Part shown: one piece after another, positions 1 to 8,828 of the stretch
How the letters are laid out: each line of letters opens with the position of its first letter
How positions within the stretch are numbered: position 1 is the stretch's first letter
DNA from: Methylothermaceae bacterium
GTDB taxonomy: Bacteria; Pseudomonadota; Gammaproteobacteria; Methylococcales; Methylothermaceae
Length of the DNA: 36,653 bases
Direction of reading: 5' to 3'
Assembly (NCBI GenBank): GCA_026981855.1
Contig: JALSIB010000057.1
Location: forward strand, 1 to 36,653
The notes under the pieces: generated by a model
Seen by the model: the letters and a program-made list of their open reading frames with translations, nothing else
Told to the model about the DNA's origin: nothing
The model's database searches: none
Translations under genes and position numbers: made by a program

Positions 1-331
1 TTCTCAAAAGTCGATCAATGGCGGATCGAGAAGCCCTGGGATCGATGTATTCCTTGGCGATGCAGGTCAGATCGTCGATCGACAGCAGCAGTTCTTCCCG
101 AAGCAGCAGGAGCAACTGCTCCTGGATCGGGCTGAGTGTCGTACGCAGTCTGTGGGGCCGGTGAGACCGGTCCTCCACTCCCTGGCCCTTGCGTTTGCGC
201 CACTTGATGATCGTGGCCCTGGAAACGTTGTACTTCTCCGCCAGGGCATCGATGCTCAGATCCGAATTCTGGATTTCCTGCCGTATCCTGGGCGTGGTCC
301 GGGCGTTGGCATGGATACGGTACGTGCTCAT
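1..331 (-). CDS. IS481-like transposase, N-terminal part (runs off the window)
   Basis: Reading leftward from the ATG at 331 gives an open frame of 110 codons that leaves the window. It begins MSTYRIHANARTTPRIRQEI and continues with a helix-turn-helix of the HTH_23/Homeodomain-like kind (about residues 14-50, LSIDALAEKYNVSRATIIKW), then the DRSHRPHRL linker typical of IS481 transposases. An AAAGGAG ribosome site lies just before the start. The catalytic DDE core would lie outside the window. Directly upstream, a 22-codon frame (399-331, starting MVMALDILEA) ends in TGA overlapping this ATG, suggesting translational coupling or a remnant leader. The family assignment rests on the N-terminal HTH only, so a related IS family is possible. 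Confidence 0.72.
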   Translation of the reverse strand, partial: MSTYRIHANARTTPRIRQEIQNSDLSIDALAEKYNVSRATIIKWRKRKGQGVEDRSHRPHRLRTTLSPIQEQLLLLLREELLLSIDDLTCIAKEYIDPRASRSAIDRLLR

Positions 332-415
332 CAGTGGCTCCTTTTGATCTTTTCCAGCTCGGGAATGACTGCTTCCAGGATATCCAGGGCCATCACCATA
401 CGATGGCTGCTCTTG

Positions 416-491
416 GGTATTCTATACAGTTTATTATCTATTGGGACCTTACAGGTATTCTATACAGTTTATTATCTATTGGGACCTTACA
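416..491. repeat. Perfect 38-bp tandem duplication
   Basis: Bases 416-453 and 454-491 are identical 38-mers beginning GGTATTCTATACAG and ending GGGACCTTACA. The unit is AT-rich and sits between the IS481-like transposase and the first polysaccharide gene. Because 38 is not a multiple of three, it breaks the minus-strand frame that would otherwise extend upstream of the 22-codon leader. It may be a duplicated IS end, and it places two copies of TATACA-like hexamers in front of the downstream operon. Confidence 0.9.
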
Positions 492-511
492 AATAGAGGA
501 AAAGTATTTTT

Positions 512-2392
512 ATGTGTGGCATTGTTGGAATAATGGATTTAAGAGAAATGCGCACGGTGGATCAAGAACTCCTCTGTCGGATGAACGAGATCCAGACCCA
601 CCGCGGTCCCGATGGCAGCGGTCTGGAGCTGCGACCGGGTGTCGGTCTGGCCCACCGCCGGCTGGCCATCATCGATCTTTCCAGCGGCAGGCAGCCTTTG
701 GCCAGTGCCGATGGCAAGGTGGTGGTGACCTACAACGGCGAGATCTACAATTTCCAGTCCTTGCGCCGGGAGCTGGAGAAACTGGGGCACACTTTTCAGA
801 CTCATTGCGACACCGAAGTGATCGTCTATGCCTGGAAGGCCTGGGGCCCGCAGTGCGTGGACCGGTTCCGGGGCATGTTCGCCTTCGCGTTGTGGGACGA
901 GGACCGGCAAAGCCTGTTCCTGGCCCGCGACCGGCTGGGCATCAAACCGCTGTATTATGCCGAGATGGGGGATGGCTGGTTCGCCTGCGCTTCGGAACTC
1001 AAGGGCTTGCAGCAGCATCCCGCCCTGCCCAGAGAGATCGATCCCCGGGCGCTGGAGGAATACTTCGCTTTCGGCTATGTTCCCGACCCCAGGACCATCT
1101 ACCGCCGGGTACACAAACTCGCTCCCGGTCACCGGTTGCTGATCGAGCGGGGAAAGCCCTGGCGTCCGGAGAGGTACTGGGATGTGCGCTTCGAGCCGGA
1201 TTCTCGGATTGGCGAGGAGGAGGGCCGGCGGATGTTGATCGAGGGACTGCGCGAGGCGGTGGACGTGCGTCTGGTGTCCGACGTGCCCCTGGGGGCCTTC
1301 TTGTCCGGCGGAGTCGATTCGAGCGCCGTGGTGGCGATGATGGCCGGCCTGATGGACGAGCCGGTCGATGCCTGCTCCATCTCCTTTGGGGATCCGGCCT
1401 TCAACGAAGTGGACTTCGCCCGGGAGGTGGCCCACAGATACGGCGCCAGGCACCGGGTGCAGGAAGTGGATCCCGACGATTTCTCCCTGGTGGACGAGCT
1501 CGCGGGCCTTTATGACGAGCCTTACGCCGACAGTTCGGCCCTGCCCACCTACCGGGTGTGCGAACTAGCGCGCCGGGAGGTGACGGTGGCGCTGTCCGGC
1601 GACGGCGGGGACGAGAACCTGGCCGGCTACCGGCGCTACCGCTGGCATGCCTACGAGGAGAAAATGCGCTCCCTCCTTCCCGCCTCCCTTCGCCGGCCGC
1701 TGTTCGGAACCCTCGGGCGGTTGTATCCCAAGCTCGACTGGGCGCCCAAGGTTCTGCGCGCCAAGAGCACTTTCGAATCCCTGGGACGCGATTCGCTGGA
1801 AGGCTATTTCCACAGCGTTTCGGTCATGGGGGACGGCATCCGCCGGTGCCTCTACAGCGAGGATTTCCATAGCCGTCTTCAGGGCTATCACGCAATCGAA
1901 GTGTTCCGCGCCCATCAGGCGAATGCCCCGGATCATCCCTTGTCCCAGGTGCAGTATCTGGATCTGAAGACGTATCTTCCCGGCGATATCCTGACCAAGG
2001 TGGACCGGGCCAGCATGGCCCATTCGCTGGAAGTCCGCGTGCCGATTCTCGATCACCCGCTGGTGGAATGGATGGCGACCCTGCCGCCGGAATTCAAATT
2101 GAAGGGGCGGGAAGGCAAATACATTTTCAAAAAATCCCTCGAACCCTATCTGCCGGAAAGTGTTCTCTATCGCCCCAAGATGGGGTTCGCGGTGCCGTTG
2201 GCCTCCTGGTTCAGAGGGCCGCTGAAATCCCGGGTGCGGGAAGCGCTGCTGGGAGAGCGGATGCTGGATTCGGGATGGTTCGATCCGGGATTTTTGCATA
2301 CCATGGTGGACCAGCATCAAAAGGGTCTGCGCGATTACAGCGCCCCGATCTGGTCGCTGTTGATGTTCGAATCCTTTCTCAGGCGAAACTGA
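512..2392 (+). CDS. Asparagine synthetase-type amidotransferase, exosortase A-associated (amidotransferase 1)
   Basis: A 626-residue glutamine-dependent amidotransferase. Residues 2-~200 form the class II glutaminase domain: catalytic Cys2 in MCGIVGIMD, HRGPDG at 30-35 and YNGEIYN at 74-80. Residues ~230-610 are the ATP-pyrophosphatase domain with SGGVDSS at 265-271 and a second acidic loop SGDGGDE. Overall sequence and position match the exosortase A system-associated amidotransferase 1 family found in PEP-CTERM exopolysaccharide loci, where it is thought to amidate a sugar acid or similar group; the true substrate is unknown. GAGGAAAAG lies about 10 bases before the ATG. The stop is followed immediately by the next ATG, so the next gene is co-transcribed. 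The short upstream region carries the 38-bp tandem repeat and an IS end. Confidence 0.93.
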   Translation: MCGIVGIMDLREMRTVDQELLCRMNEIQTHRGPDGSGLELRPGVGLAHRRLAIIDLSSGRQPLASADGKVVVTYNGEIYNFQSLRRELEKLGHTFQTHCDTEVIVYAWKAWGPQCVDRFRGMFAFALWDEDRQSLFLARDRLGIKPLYYAEMGDGWFACASELKGLQQHPALPREIDPRALEEYFAFGYVPDPRTIYRRVHKLAPGHRLLIERGKPWRPERYWDVRFEPDSRIGEEEGRRMLIEGLREAVDVRLVSDVPLGAFLSGGVDSSAVVAMMAGLMDEPVDACSISFGDPAFNEVDFAREVAHRYGARHRVQEVDPDDFSLVDELAGLYDEPYADSSALPTYRVCELARREVTVALSGDGGDENLAGYRRYRWHAYEEKMRSLLPASLRRPLFGTLGRLYPKLDWAPKVLRAKSTFESLGRDSLEGYFHSVSVMGDGIRRCLYSEDFHSRLQGYHAIEVFRAHQANAPDHPLSQVQYLDLKTYLPGDILTKVDRASMAHSLEVRVPILDHPLVEWMATLPPEFKLKGREGKYIFKKSLEPYLPESVLYRPKMGFAVPLASWFRGPLKSRVREALLGERMLDSGWFDPGFLHTMVDQHQKGLRDYSAPIWSLLMFESFLRRN

Positions 2393-3601
2393 ATGCGCAT
2401 TCTCCATATCCTCGACCACTCCATCCCGCTCCACAGCGGCTATACCTTCCGCACCCGCGCCATCCTCGAGCATCAGCGGCGGATGGGCTATGAAACCTTT
2501 CATCTCACCTCTCCCAAGCATCCGGCCGATTATGTTCCCGAGGAAACGGTGGAGGCATTCACCTTCCATCGGACGCCGCCTTTGCCCGCCTGGGCGGAGA
2601 ACGTGCCGGTGCTCAACCAGAAACTGGTGGCGCACCAGCTGAAAAAGCGCCTCGATGAATTGATTCCCCAAATCCGGCCCGATGTCCTGCACGCCCATTC
2701 CCCCTCCCTCAATGGGCTGGCGGCCGTCAAAATGGGGAAGAAACACGGGATACCCGTCGTCTACGAGTGCCGCGCCTTCTGGGAGGACGCGGCGGTCGAT
2801 CATGGCACGACTTCCGAGGGCAGCCTGCGTTATCGGTTGACCCAGGCGCTGGAGACGCATGTTTTCCGCGGCGCCGATGCTGTGACCACCATCTGCGAGG
2901 GATTGAGAGGCGATATCATTCAGCGCGGAATCCCGGCCGAAAAGATCACCGTGATTCCCAATGCGGTGGATCTTAAACGTTTCACCATGGGCCGCTTACC
3001 CGACCCCGGGTTGCAGCAACGCCACGGTTTGAAGGGGCAAACGGTGCTGGGTTTCATCGGTTCCTTCTATGGCTACGAAGGCCTTTCCCTGCTGCTGGAA
3101 GCGTTGCCGACGATCCTCGAGGAACGCCCGCAGGTGCGCGTGCTCCTGGTGGGCGGAGGTCCCAGAGATGCCGCCTTGCGGGAGCAGGCCAGGGAACTGG
3201 GACTGCTCGACAAGGTGATCTTCACCGGACGGGTTCCTCACCATGAGGTGCAGAACTACTATGATTTGGTGGACGTTTTCGTCTACCCCCGGCTTTCCAT
3301 GCGCCTCACCGAACTGGTCACCCCCCTCAAGCCGTTGGAGGCCATGGCTCAGGGCAAGCTGGTGCTCGCTTCCGACGTGGGCGGGCATCGGGAACTGATA
3401 CGGGATGGGGAGACGGGGTTGTTGTTTTATGCAGGGAGCGCGAGGGCATTGGCGGACAAATTTCTGCAGGTACTCGGACGTCGATCCCATTGGCCTAAAA
3501 TGCTTGAAAGGGCGCGACATTATGTAGAACGGGAACGAAATTGGAGTGTTAGTGTTTCAAGGTACAGACAGGTTTATCAGCGATTGCTGGAAAAGATATG
3601 A
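2393..3601 (+). CDS. Glycosyltransferase family 4, exosortase A-associated
   Basis: A 402-residue GT-B fold glycosyltransferase. The N-terminal half opens with MRILHILDHSIPLHSGYTFR, the signature opening of the PEP-CTERM/exosortase A-associated glycosyltransferase family. The C-terminal half has the nucleotide-sugar site with PLKPLEAMAQGKLVLASDVGG around residues 315-335, the usual GT4 E-x7-E region. It would transfer a sugar from an NDP-sugar to a lipid-linked oligosaccharide on the cytoplasmic face. It starts at the base after the amidotransferase stop and overlaps the next gene by four bases (ATGA). Donor and acceptor cannot be told from sequence. Confidence 0.92.
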   Translation: MRILHILDHSIPLHSGYTFRTRAILEHQRRMGYETFHLTSPKHPADYVPEETVEAFTFHRTPPLPAWAENVPVLNQKLVAHQLKKRLDELIPQIRPDVLHAHSPSLNGLAAVKMGKKHGIPVVYECRAFWEDAAVDHGTTSEGSLRYRLTQALETHVFRGADAVTTICEGLRGDIIQRGIPAEKITVIPNAVDLKRFTMGRLPDPGLQQRHGLKGQTVLGFIGSFYGYEGLSLLLEALPTILEERPQVRVLLVGGGPRDAALREQARELGLLDKVIFTGRVPHHEVQNYYDLVDVFVYPRLSMRLTELVTPLKPLEAMAQGKLVLASDVGGHRELIRDGETGLLFYAGSARALADKFLQVLGRRSHWPKMLERARHYVERERNWSVSVSRYRQVYQRLLEKI

Positions 3602-4716
3602 GGGGTATCATCGATCGCATCGCCTTGGTTGGGCCTTTACCGCCACCTTTTGGGGGAATGGCTAATCAAACCAAACAGTTAGCCTCAAAGTTGGTTGCAG
3701 AAGGGGTTGAGGTCGAATTAATCCAGACTAATGTACCTTACAAGCCTGCATGGGTAGGGAAAGTGCCTTTTATCAGAGCTGGTTTTCGCCTTATTCCCTA
3801 CCTCTATACCTTATGGCGAGCAGCGGGGCATCAGCGTTTATTTCATATTATGGCTAACTCAGGTTGGTCGTGGCATTTATTTGCTGCTCCTGCGGTGTGG
3901 ATTGCTTCCTTTCGTAGATGCGCTATTGTCGTTAACTATCGCGGAGGGGAAGCGGATAGCTTTTTTTCCCGTTCATTCCGATTTGTGGCTCCCACATTGA
4001 GGCGTGCCCATCTTGTGATTGTGCCTTCACGTTATCTACAGGAAATATTTGAGAAGTACGGTATAAAAGCTGAGGTGGTGCCCAATCATGTGAATCTAGA
4101 GCGATTCTCCCCACAGGAGAGACTATGTGGGGGAAATTGGCCAAATCTGATTATATGCCGCAACCTAGAGCCGATTTATGGAATTTCTGTGGCATTACAA
4201 GCTTTTGCGCAAATCCGAAAGAGATTTCCTCATGCTCGCTTGTTAATTGCAGGCTCAGGTTCTCAAAGAGTTGAATTGGAGTCCCTAGCCCGGGAACTGG
4301 GGCTGGCTGAAAGTGTAGAGTTCACAGGGCAGTTATCTTCTGAGGAGATGGTTGATTTTTATCATAAGGGAGACCTTATGCTTAATCCCAGCAATGTGGA
4401 CAATTCCCCCAATTCCCTACTTGAATCAATGGCTGCAGGTGTTCCCATCATTACTACCGATGCTGGCGGAATTCCCTATCTTGTAGAACATTTCAAAACT
4501 GCCATGCTGGTACCGGTTGGAAATCCGGATGCAATGGCTGAGACCGCCATTTACCTGCTGGAGCGACCCGAAGTAATGGCAAGTTTGCGTGCCAGCGGAC
4601 TCGCTAAAGTTCGGAATCACTGTTGGCAGTCAGTCAGGGAGAAATTGTTCGTCAGTTACTGCCACGCATTGGATCGGCAATCACAACTTATTGATTGTTT
4701 CGAGAAACTAAACTGA
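3598..4716 (+). CDS. Glycosyltransferase family 4
   Basis: A 372-residue GT4-type enzyme. An N-terminal acceptor domain begins IALVGPLPPPFGGMANQTKQ with a glycine-rich loop. A C-terminal donor domain includes VIVPSRYLQEIFEKYG, VVPNHVNLERF and the family motif region NSLLESMAAGVPIITTDAGG (about residues 270-290). It overlaps the upstream gene by ATGA and the downstream start by one base (TGATG), so it is in the middle of a tightly coupled operon. The base composition is noticeably more AT-rich than the two genes before it, suggesting separate acquisition into the cluster. Sugar specificity is unknown. Confidence 0.9.
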   Translation: MRGIIDRIALVGPLPPPFGGMANQTKQLASKLVAEGVEVELIQTNVPYKPAWVGKVPFIRAGFRLIPYLYTLWRAAGHQRLFHIMANSGWSWHLFAAPAVWIASFRRCAIVVNYRGGEADSFFSRSFRFVAPTLRRAHLVIVPSRYLQEIFEKYGIKAEVVPNHVNLERFSPQERLCGGNWPNLIICRNLEPIYGISVALQAFAQIRKRFPHARLLIAGSGSQRVELESLARELGLAESVEFTGQLSSEEMVDFYHKGDLMLNPSNVDNSPNSLLESMAAGVPIITTDAGGIPYLVEHFKTAMLVPVGNPDAMAETAIYLLERPEVMASLRASGLAKVRNHCWQSVREKLFVSYCHALDRQSQLIDCFEKLN

Positions 4717-6026
4717 TGCCCTTTCGCGATATTTTTGTCACTATTCTGGTGTTCGGATCCTTGCCTGGGATTCTGCGTCGCCCTGAGATCGGCATCCTGA
4801 TGTGGGCTTGGCTGGGTTATATGAATCCTCACAAACTCTCTTGGCAGTTCGCTCATGATTTCCCCTACGCGCAGATTGTGGCGATCACCACCATGCTCGC
4901 CCTGTTGCTTTCCAAGGAAGAGAAAAGGATACCCTGGACAAGGGAAACCATTTTGTTACTGATTTTCAGCCTGTGGATGCTAGTAACGACGATTTTCTCT
5001 CTCTTTCCAGAGTTGGCATGGGAACAATGGAACAAGGTCTGGAAAATCCAGCTCATGACTTTCATCAGTATGATGATCATGACGACACGCTGGCGTATCC
5101 AGACATGGATATGGGTGATCGCCCTTTCTCTGGGGTTTTATGGTTTCAAGGGGGGAATCTTTACTCTGATGACAGGGGGGGCCTATGCCGTCTATGGGCC
5201 GACTGGCACTTTCATTGGGGGGAACAATGAAATCGGCTTGGCCTTGATCATGACGGTGCCCCTGCTCCGTTATTGCCAGTTGACTACAGACAAGATCTGG
5301 GCCCGTCGCCTGCTGTTGGTGGGGATGCTGCTTTGCCTGATTGCGGTGGTGGGAACCCAGTCGCGCGGGGCTTTCATCGGCGTTGCGGCCATGTCGTTGT
5401 TCTTGGTGCGAAACAGCCGCCGCAAATGGACCCTGCTGATCTTCATGGTGATTACTTTGCCGGCGATATATATGTTCATGCCGGAGAGCTGGCATGAGCG
5501 TATGTCCACTATCAAGACATACGAACAGGATGCTTCCGCCATGGGCAGAATCAATTCCTGGTGGATGGCCTATAATTTGGCCAGGGACCGTGTGTTAGGC
5601 GGCGGATTTGAAACTTTTCAGAGGCCGGCTTTTTGGCAGTACGCCCCTAATCCCGAGGAATTGCACGATGCCCACAGCATTTATTTCGAGGTCTTGGGAG
5701 AGCATGGTTTCATTGGCCTGGGACTTTTCCTCGCCATTGGTTACTCGGCTTGGCGGAGTTGTCGCTGGATCATGAAAAAAACAAAGCAGCGCGAGGATCT
5801 TAAGTGGATCTACGACTTGGCATCCATGTTGCAAGTAAGCTTAGTCGGATATGCCGCATCGGGAGCGTTTCTCGGGCTTGCTTATTTCGATCTCTACTAC
5901 AATTTGATAGCCCTGATTGTGCTGGCGAAAGTGCTCGTCAGGAAATCACTGAATGAAGAAAAACTCCATGAATCCAACGCTGATATCGTCAAATCGGTTC
6001 CATCCTTCGTGGTGCGTAAAAACTGA
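4716..6026 (+). CDS. O-antigen ligase/polymerase-like membrane protein, exosortase A-associated
   Basis: A polytopic inner-membrane protein of 436 residues if started at the ATG 4716, which overlaps the previous stop as TGATG; an in-frame ATG at 4695 would lie inside the preceding gene. It begins MPFRDIFVTILVFGSLPGIL and has about ten hydrophobic segments plus a large loop around residues 270-320 (about 5520-5700). GTQSRGAF near mid-protein matches the Wzy_C/WaaL region. It fits the probable O-glycosylation ligase family of exosortase A loci. Such enzymes polymerise or transfer undecaprenyl-linked glycans in the periplasm. Whether it acts as polymerase or ligase is not decidable here. It is the last gene of the first rightward block and converges with the next gene, leaving only eleven bases between them. 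Confidence 0.88.
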   Translation: MPFRDIFVTILVFGSLPGILRRPEIGILMWAWLGYMNPHKLSWQFAHDFPYAQIVAITTMLALLLSKEEKRIPWTRETILLLIFSLWMLVTTIFSLFPELAWEQWNKVWKIQLMTFISMMIMTTRWRIQTWIWVIALSLGFYGFKGGIFTLMTGGAYAVYGPTGTFIGGNNEIGLALIMTVPLLRYCQLTTDKIWARRLLLVGMLLCLIAVVGTQSRGAFIGVAAMSLFLVRNSRRKWTLLIFMVITLPAIYMFMPESWHERMSTIKTYEQDASAMGRINSWWMAYNLARDRVLGGGFETFQRPAFWQYAPNPEELHDAHSIYFEVLGEHGFIGLGLFLAIGYSAWRSCRWIMKKTKQREDLKWIYDLASMLQVSLVGYAASGAFLGLAYFDLYYNLIALIVLAKVLVRKSLNEEKLHESNADIVKSVPSFVVRKN

Positions 6027-6037
6027 CTTGACACATA

Positions 6038-7837
6038 TCAATGATGCGATTCGGCCCATTGGGACCACATCATCAATACCCAGATCATGACCCCGTAATA
6101 AGAAGCGTGTCCGCTTTGATGCTGGCTTTTGAGACGGTCCAGATAATCCCGGCGAATGATGCCCGAGAAATGGCGGGAGCCGAGGCTGTCATAGGCTATT
6201 TCCTGAAGAGCAGGGTTCGATCGCAGCCATAGCCCAAAGGGCAGGCCGAATCCATGTTTGCGCTTTTCCAGGGTGGTGGGTGGCAGGAAATCACTGAATG
6301 TGTTGCGGTAAAAGGATCGAAGCTCGAACCCCTTCATCAGCATACGGTCTGGAATGGTGGCGGCCAAATTCACCACGTTCATGTCCAGCATGGGGTAACG
6401 GACATCGACACCGGCCTGGGTACACATGCGGTTGACTTTTCGAAGGTCGTTGTCGGCCAGGGTGATTTTCCAGTCCAGGTAAAGCATACGCTTCAACATG
6501 GAATTGGTGTCCGGCGCGCTGTAGGTTTCCTGAATGTGGGACAAGGGCCAGTGGTGATCGATTGACGCGAGGAAATCATGCTCGAAGATTTCCTCCAAAG
6601 GGCTTCGATGCAAAAAATTATAGGTTTCCATGCGGTCAGGCATGGGGATTTTCGCCTGATCAACGTAGCTTTTCAGTTTTCCCACCATGGAAATTGAGGG
6701 GAGTGTTTGAACGACAGGTTCAATGAAATGTGTGCGCATCCACGACGGGATATTCTGGTAGAGGGCGAACATTTTTTGTTTGCCGTAACGTTCGTTGCCG
6801 GCGAACAGTTCGTCTCCGCCATCTCCGGCCAGAAGACGGCTTTTGCCGTTGTTCCGGGCCAGGAGGGCGCAATAGTAGGTGGGTACGGCCGAGGCGTTGC
6901 CGAAGGGTTCATCGTAGGTTTGCGCTATCAGGGGAATGGCCTTCACCACGTCTTCCGGGGTGACATAATGTTCGTGCAAGGGGAGGCCAAAATGCCGGGC
7001 GGCGGCCCGGGCGTATTCCATTTCGTCGTATCCCTTGGCGGAAAAACCGATGGAGAAAGCCTCGGTTTCCGGGTGCAATTGACGGCACAGTCCTGTGACG
7101 GTGCTGCTGTCGAGTCCGCCGCTCAGAAAAGTCCCCGGGCTTTCTTCCCCGGGGAGGGCCTGCGATACCGCGGTTTTGAGCTTGCGTCTGAGTTCTGTGG
7201 CCAGTTCCCGTTCATTGCCGGACAGGTCTTCGAACCGCGGCAGCCAATAACGATGAATCGTGATGCTGCCTTTGTTCCAATACAGATAGTGGCCGGGGAG
7301 AAGCTTGTCGATGCCTTCGTAAATGGAAAGGGGGGCGGGAATCATGTGGAAATAGAGGTAGGCCATCAAGGCTTGGGGATTCAGCCTCGTGTTGAGGGCC
7401 GGGTGAGCTGTCAGGAGGTTGATATCTCCCGAGAAGATCAGTGCTTCTGGTGCCGCGGCGTAGGCGAGGGGGCAGACGCCCATCCGGTCTATGGCAAGCA
7501 GTCCTTGCCTGGTCCGGGAATCGAAAACAGCCAGGGAGAACGTGCCTGTCAATCGTTGCAAGAATTCGGGGCCTTCCCTCCGGAATGCCGCGGCAATCGA
7601 GGCGGCGATATCCGTGTCCCGGCTGGATTCTGTTTCGCCGTCATTTCGCCACCGGGGGGTGCCTGTCACCAGAGCAATGGTGTCGTCTTTTTTTCCGATT
7701 TTCCCGTTTTTTCCCGAAGCGAGGGCGGAAAGTGCATGGATTTCCAAATTCTGGCATGCGGGGAATATGGTTCTCACCAGTTCGGATGGGCTATTTTTCG
7801 TATCAGCGGTCGAGAACCAGCCTAACAAGTCATACAT
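6038..7837 (-). CDS. Asparagine synthetase-like protein lacking the glutaminase nucleophile
   Basis: A 599-residue AsnB homologue. The C-terminal synthetase domain is intact: FLSGGLDSSTVTG with the PP-loop at residues 239-245, YDEPFGNASAVPTYY, and LAGDGGDELFAGN. The N-terminal domain keeps the class II glutaminase fold remnants (LTGTFSLAVFD, then LLAIDRMGVCPLAYA) but starts MYDLLGWFSTADTK, without MCGI and thus without catalytic Cys2. It cannot release ammonia from glutamine in the usual way, so it may use free ammonia or, like beta-lactam synthetase relatives, another amine nucleophile. It stands alone on the minus strand, convergent with the ligase gene and divergent from the sulfotransferase 35 bases away. 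The substrate is probably a cluster sugar acid or amino sugar (inference). Confidence 0.85.
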   Translation of the reverse strand: MYDLLGWFSTADTKNSPSELVRTIFPACQNLEIHALSALASGKNGKIGKKDDTIALVTGTPRWRNDGETESSRDTDIAASIAAAFRREGPEFLQRLTGTFSLAVFDSRTRQGLLAIDRMGVCPLAYAAAPEALIFSGDINLLTAHPALNTRLNPQALMAYLYFHMIPAPLSIYEGIDKLLPGHYLYWNKGSITIHRYWLPRFEDLSGNERELATELRRKLKTAVSQALPGEESPGTFLSGGLDSSTVTGLCRQLHPETEAFSIGFSAKGYDEMEYARAAARHFGLPLHEHYVTPEDVVKAIPLIAQTYDEPFGNASAVPTYYCALLARNNGKSRLLAGDGGDELFAGNERYGKQKMFALYQNIPSWMRTHFIEPVVQTLPSISMVGKLKSYVDQAKIPMPDRMETYNFLHRSPLEEIFEHDFLASIDHHWPLSHIQETYSAPDTNSMLKRMLYLDWKITLADNDLRKVNRMCTQAGVDVRYPMLDMNVVNLAATIPDRMLMKGFELRSFYRNTFSDFLPPTTLEKRKHGFGLPFGLWLRSNPALQEIAYDSLGSRHFSGIIRRDYLDRLKSQHQSGHASYYGVMIWVLMMWSQWAESHH

Positions 7838-7872
7838 GGTTTTTTCCGGAAGAATCGAGGTTGGAAGGAAGA

Positions 7873-8796
7873 ATGAAGGATTTTATTGAAAAAGTGTATA
7901 AAACGCTCGCATTTTATCAAGGGGAAATGATGGGCGCGGTGCGTGGCCTGCGTTTCGATGCGTTTTCTGTGGAAACGCACGATCCCGTGTTCGTGGTGGG
8001 ATGCAGCCGGGCCGGCACGACACTGGTTTATAAAACCTTGTCGGAGTCCCGGGATTTGGGGTCGCTGCACCGGGAAACCCACGACTTCTGGGCACAGCTT
8101 CATCCACCGGCAGAGCGCCAGTGGGCAAGTCACGAGATCCCGGAGGAACTGGCAAACGATCAGGATCGCCGGCTCGTTGACAAACTGTTTTATACCACAA
8201 CGGGCAAGACGCGTTTCGTGGACAAGAACAATCAAAACGGCTTGTCGATTCCCTATCTGCGCAGCTTGTATCCGGATGCGTTTTTCATTTATGTGAAGCG
8301 CCATCCTGGCGACAATATTCACTCCCTGATCGAGGGATGGCGGCGGGCGGATACGTTCGCCACCTGGTCGGATCGGCTGCCGGCCGAGGTTGCGATCGAA
8401 AACGGGCGTTTCAGGCGGTGGTGTTTCTTTCTTGCCGAGGGGTGGCGTGATTATCTGACTGCCTCGATCGAGGAAGTATGCGCTTTCCAGTACCGGAAAA
8501 TGAATCAGGCCATTTTGGCCGCCCGGCAGACCGTGGATCCGGAGCGGTGGTGCGAAGTTCGCTATGAATCCATTCTGGATGATCCCGTGGAAACTTTCAG
8601 GGGGATTTTCACCCATTGCCGGATTCCATTTGATGCGCATCTCGAACGGCATTGCAGCCAGGTTCTGGAAAACCCCTACAATGCTTTTTCAACGATCGGC
8701 AAGGAAAAGTGGAAATCCACCGGAAACCGCGCCAGGATCGAGAAAATATTGCCACAGGTGTGGCCGGTGGCCCAGGCCATGGGATACCGGGAATGA
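7873..8796 (+). CDS. Sulfotransferase family protein
   Basis: A 307-residue PAPS-dependent sulfotransferase-like protein. The 5'-phosphosulfate loop is PVFVVGCSRAGTTLVYKTL (about residues 38-56), and the 3'-phosphate region is FFIYVKRHPGDNIHSLIEGW. The start ATG 7873 was chosen over upstream in-frame starts because GGAAGGAA lies just before it and the P-loop then sits at the usual distance from the N-terminus. It opens the second rightward block and is divergent from the AsnB-like gene. It probably adds sulfate to a hydroxyl of the cluster polysaccharide; acceptor unknown. No PAPS-synthesis genes are present in the window. Confidence 0.85.
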   Translation: MKDFIEKVYKTLAFYQGEMMGAVRGLRFDAFSVETHDPVFVVGCSRAGTTLVYKTLSESRDLGSLHRETHDFWAQLHPPAERQWASHEIPEELANDQDRRLVDKLFYTTTGKTRFVDKNNQNGLSIPYLRSLYPDAFFIYVKRHPGDNIHSLIEGWRRADTFATWSDRLPAEVAIENGRFRRWCFFLAEGWRDYLTASIEEVCAFQYRKMNQAILAARQTVDPERWCEVRYESILDDPVETFRGIFTHCRIPFDAHLERHCSQVLENPYNAFSTIGKEKWKSTGNRARIEKILPQVWPVAQAMGYRE

Positions 8797-8828
8797 ACCG
8801 GGGGACTGCCCGGGAGTGAGTATCGGCC

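Larger units (their letters stand above)
1..491 (-). mobile_element. IS481-like insertion sequence, one end
   Basis: The transposase start (331) is followed outward by a 38-base unit that, read on the minus strand, begins TGTAAGGTCCC. A TGT-beginning end carrying GTCC-like sequence is what IS481 elements usually have. The last such unit ends at 491, only 20 bases before the asnB-like start, so this is the likely outer end. The other end and any target duplication are outside the window, so the boundary is inferred. Confidence 0.45.

Noticed and set aside
539-1453. 304-codon minus-strand frame
   Set aside because: Antisense shadow of the amidotransferase gene in GC-rich DNA; no recognisable domain.
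334-1515. Long rightward open frame overlapping the amidotransferase start
   Set aside because: It is out of frame with the clear amidotransferase and its protein has no family features, only arginine/proline-rich shadow sequence.
1565-2860. 431-codon minus-strand frame
   Set aside because: Spans the junction of two certain rightward genes and has no domain; a shadow.
6707-7825. 372-codon rightward frame opposite the AsnB-like gene
   Set aside because: The minus-strand product has intact AsnB motifs; this one is a shadow.
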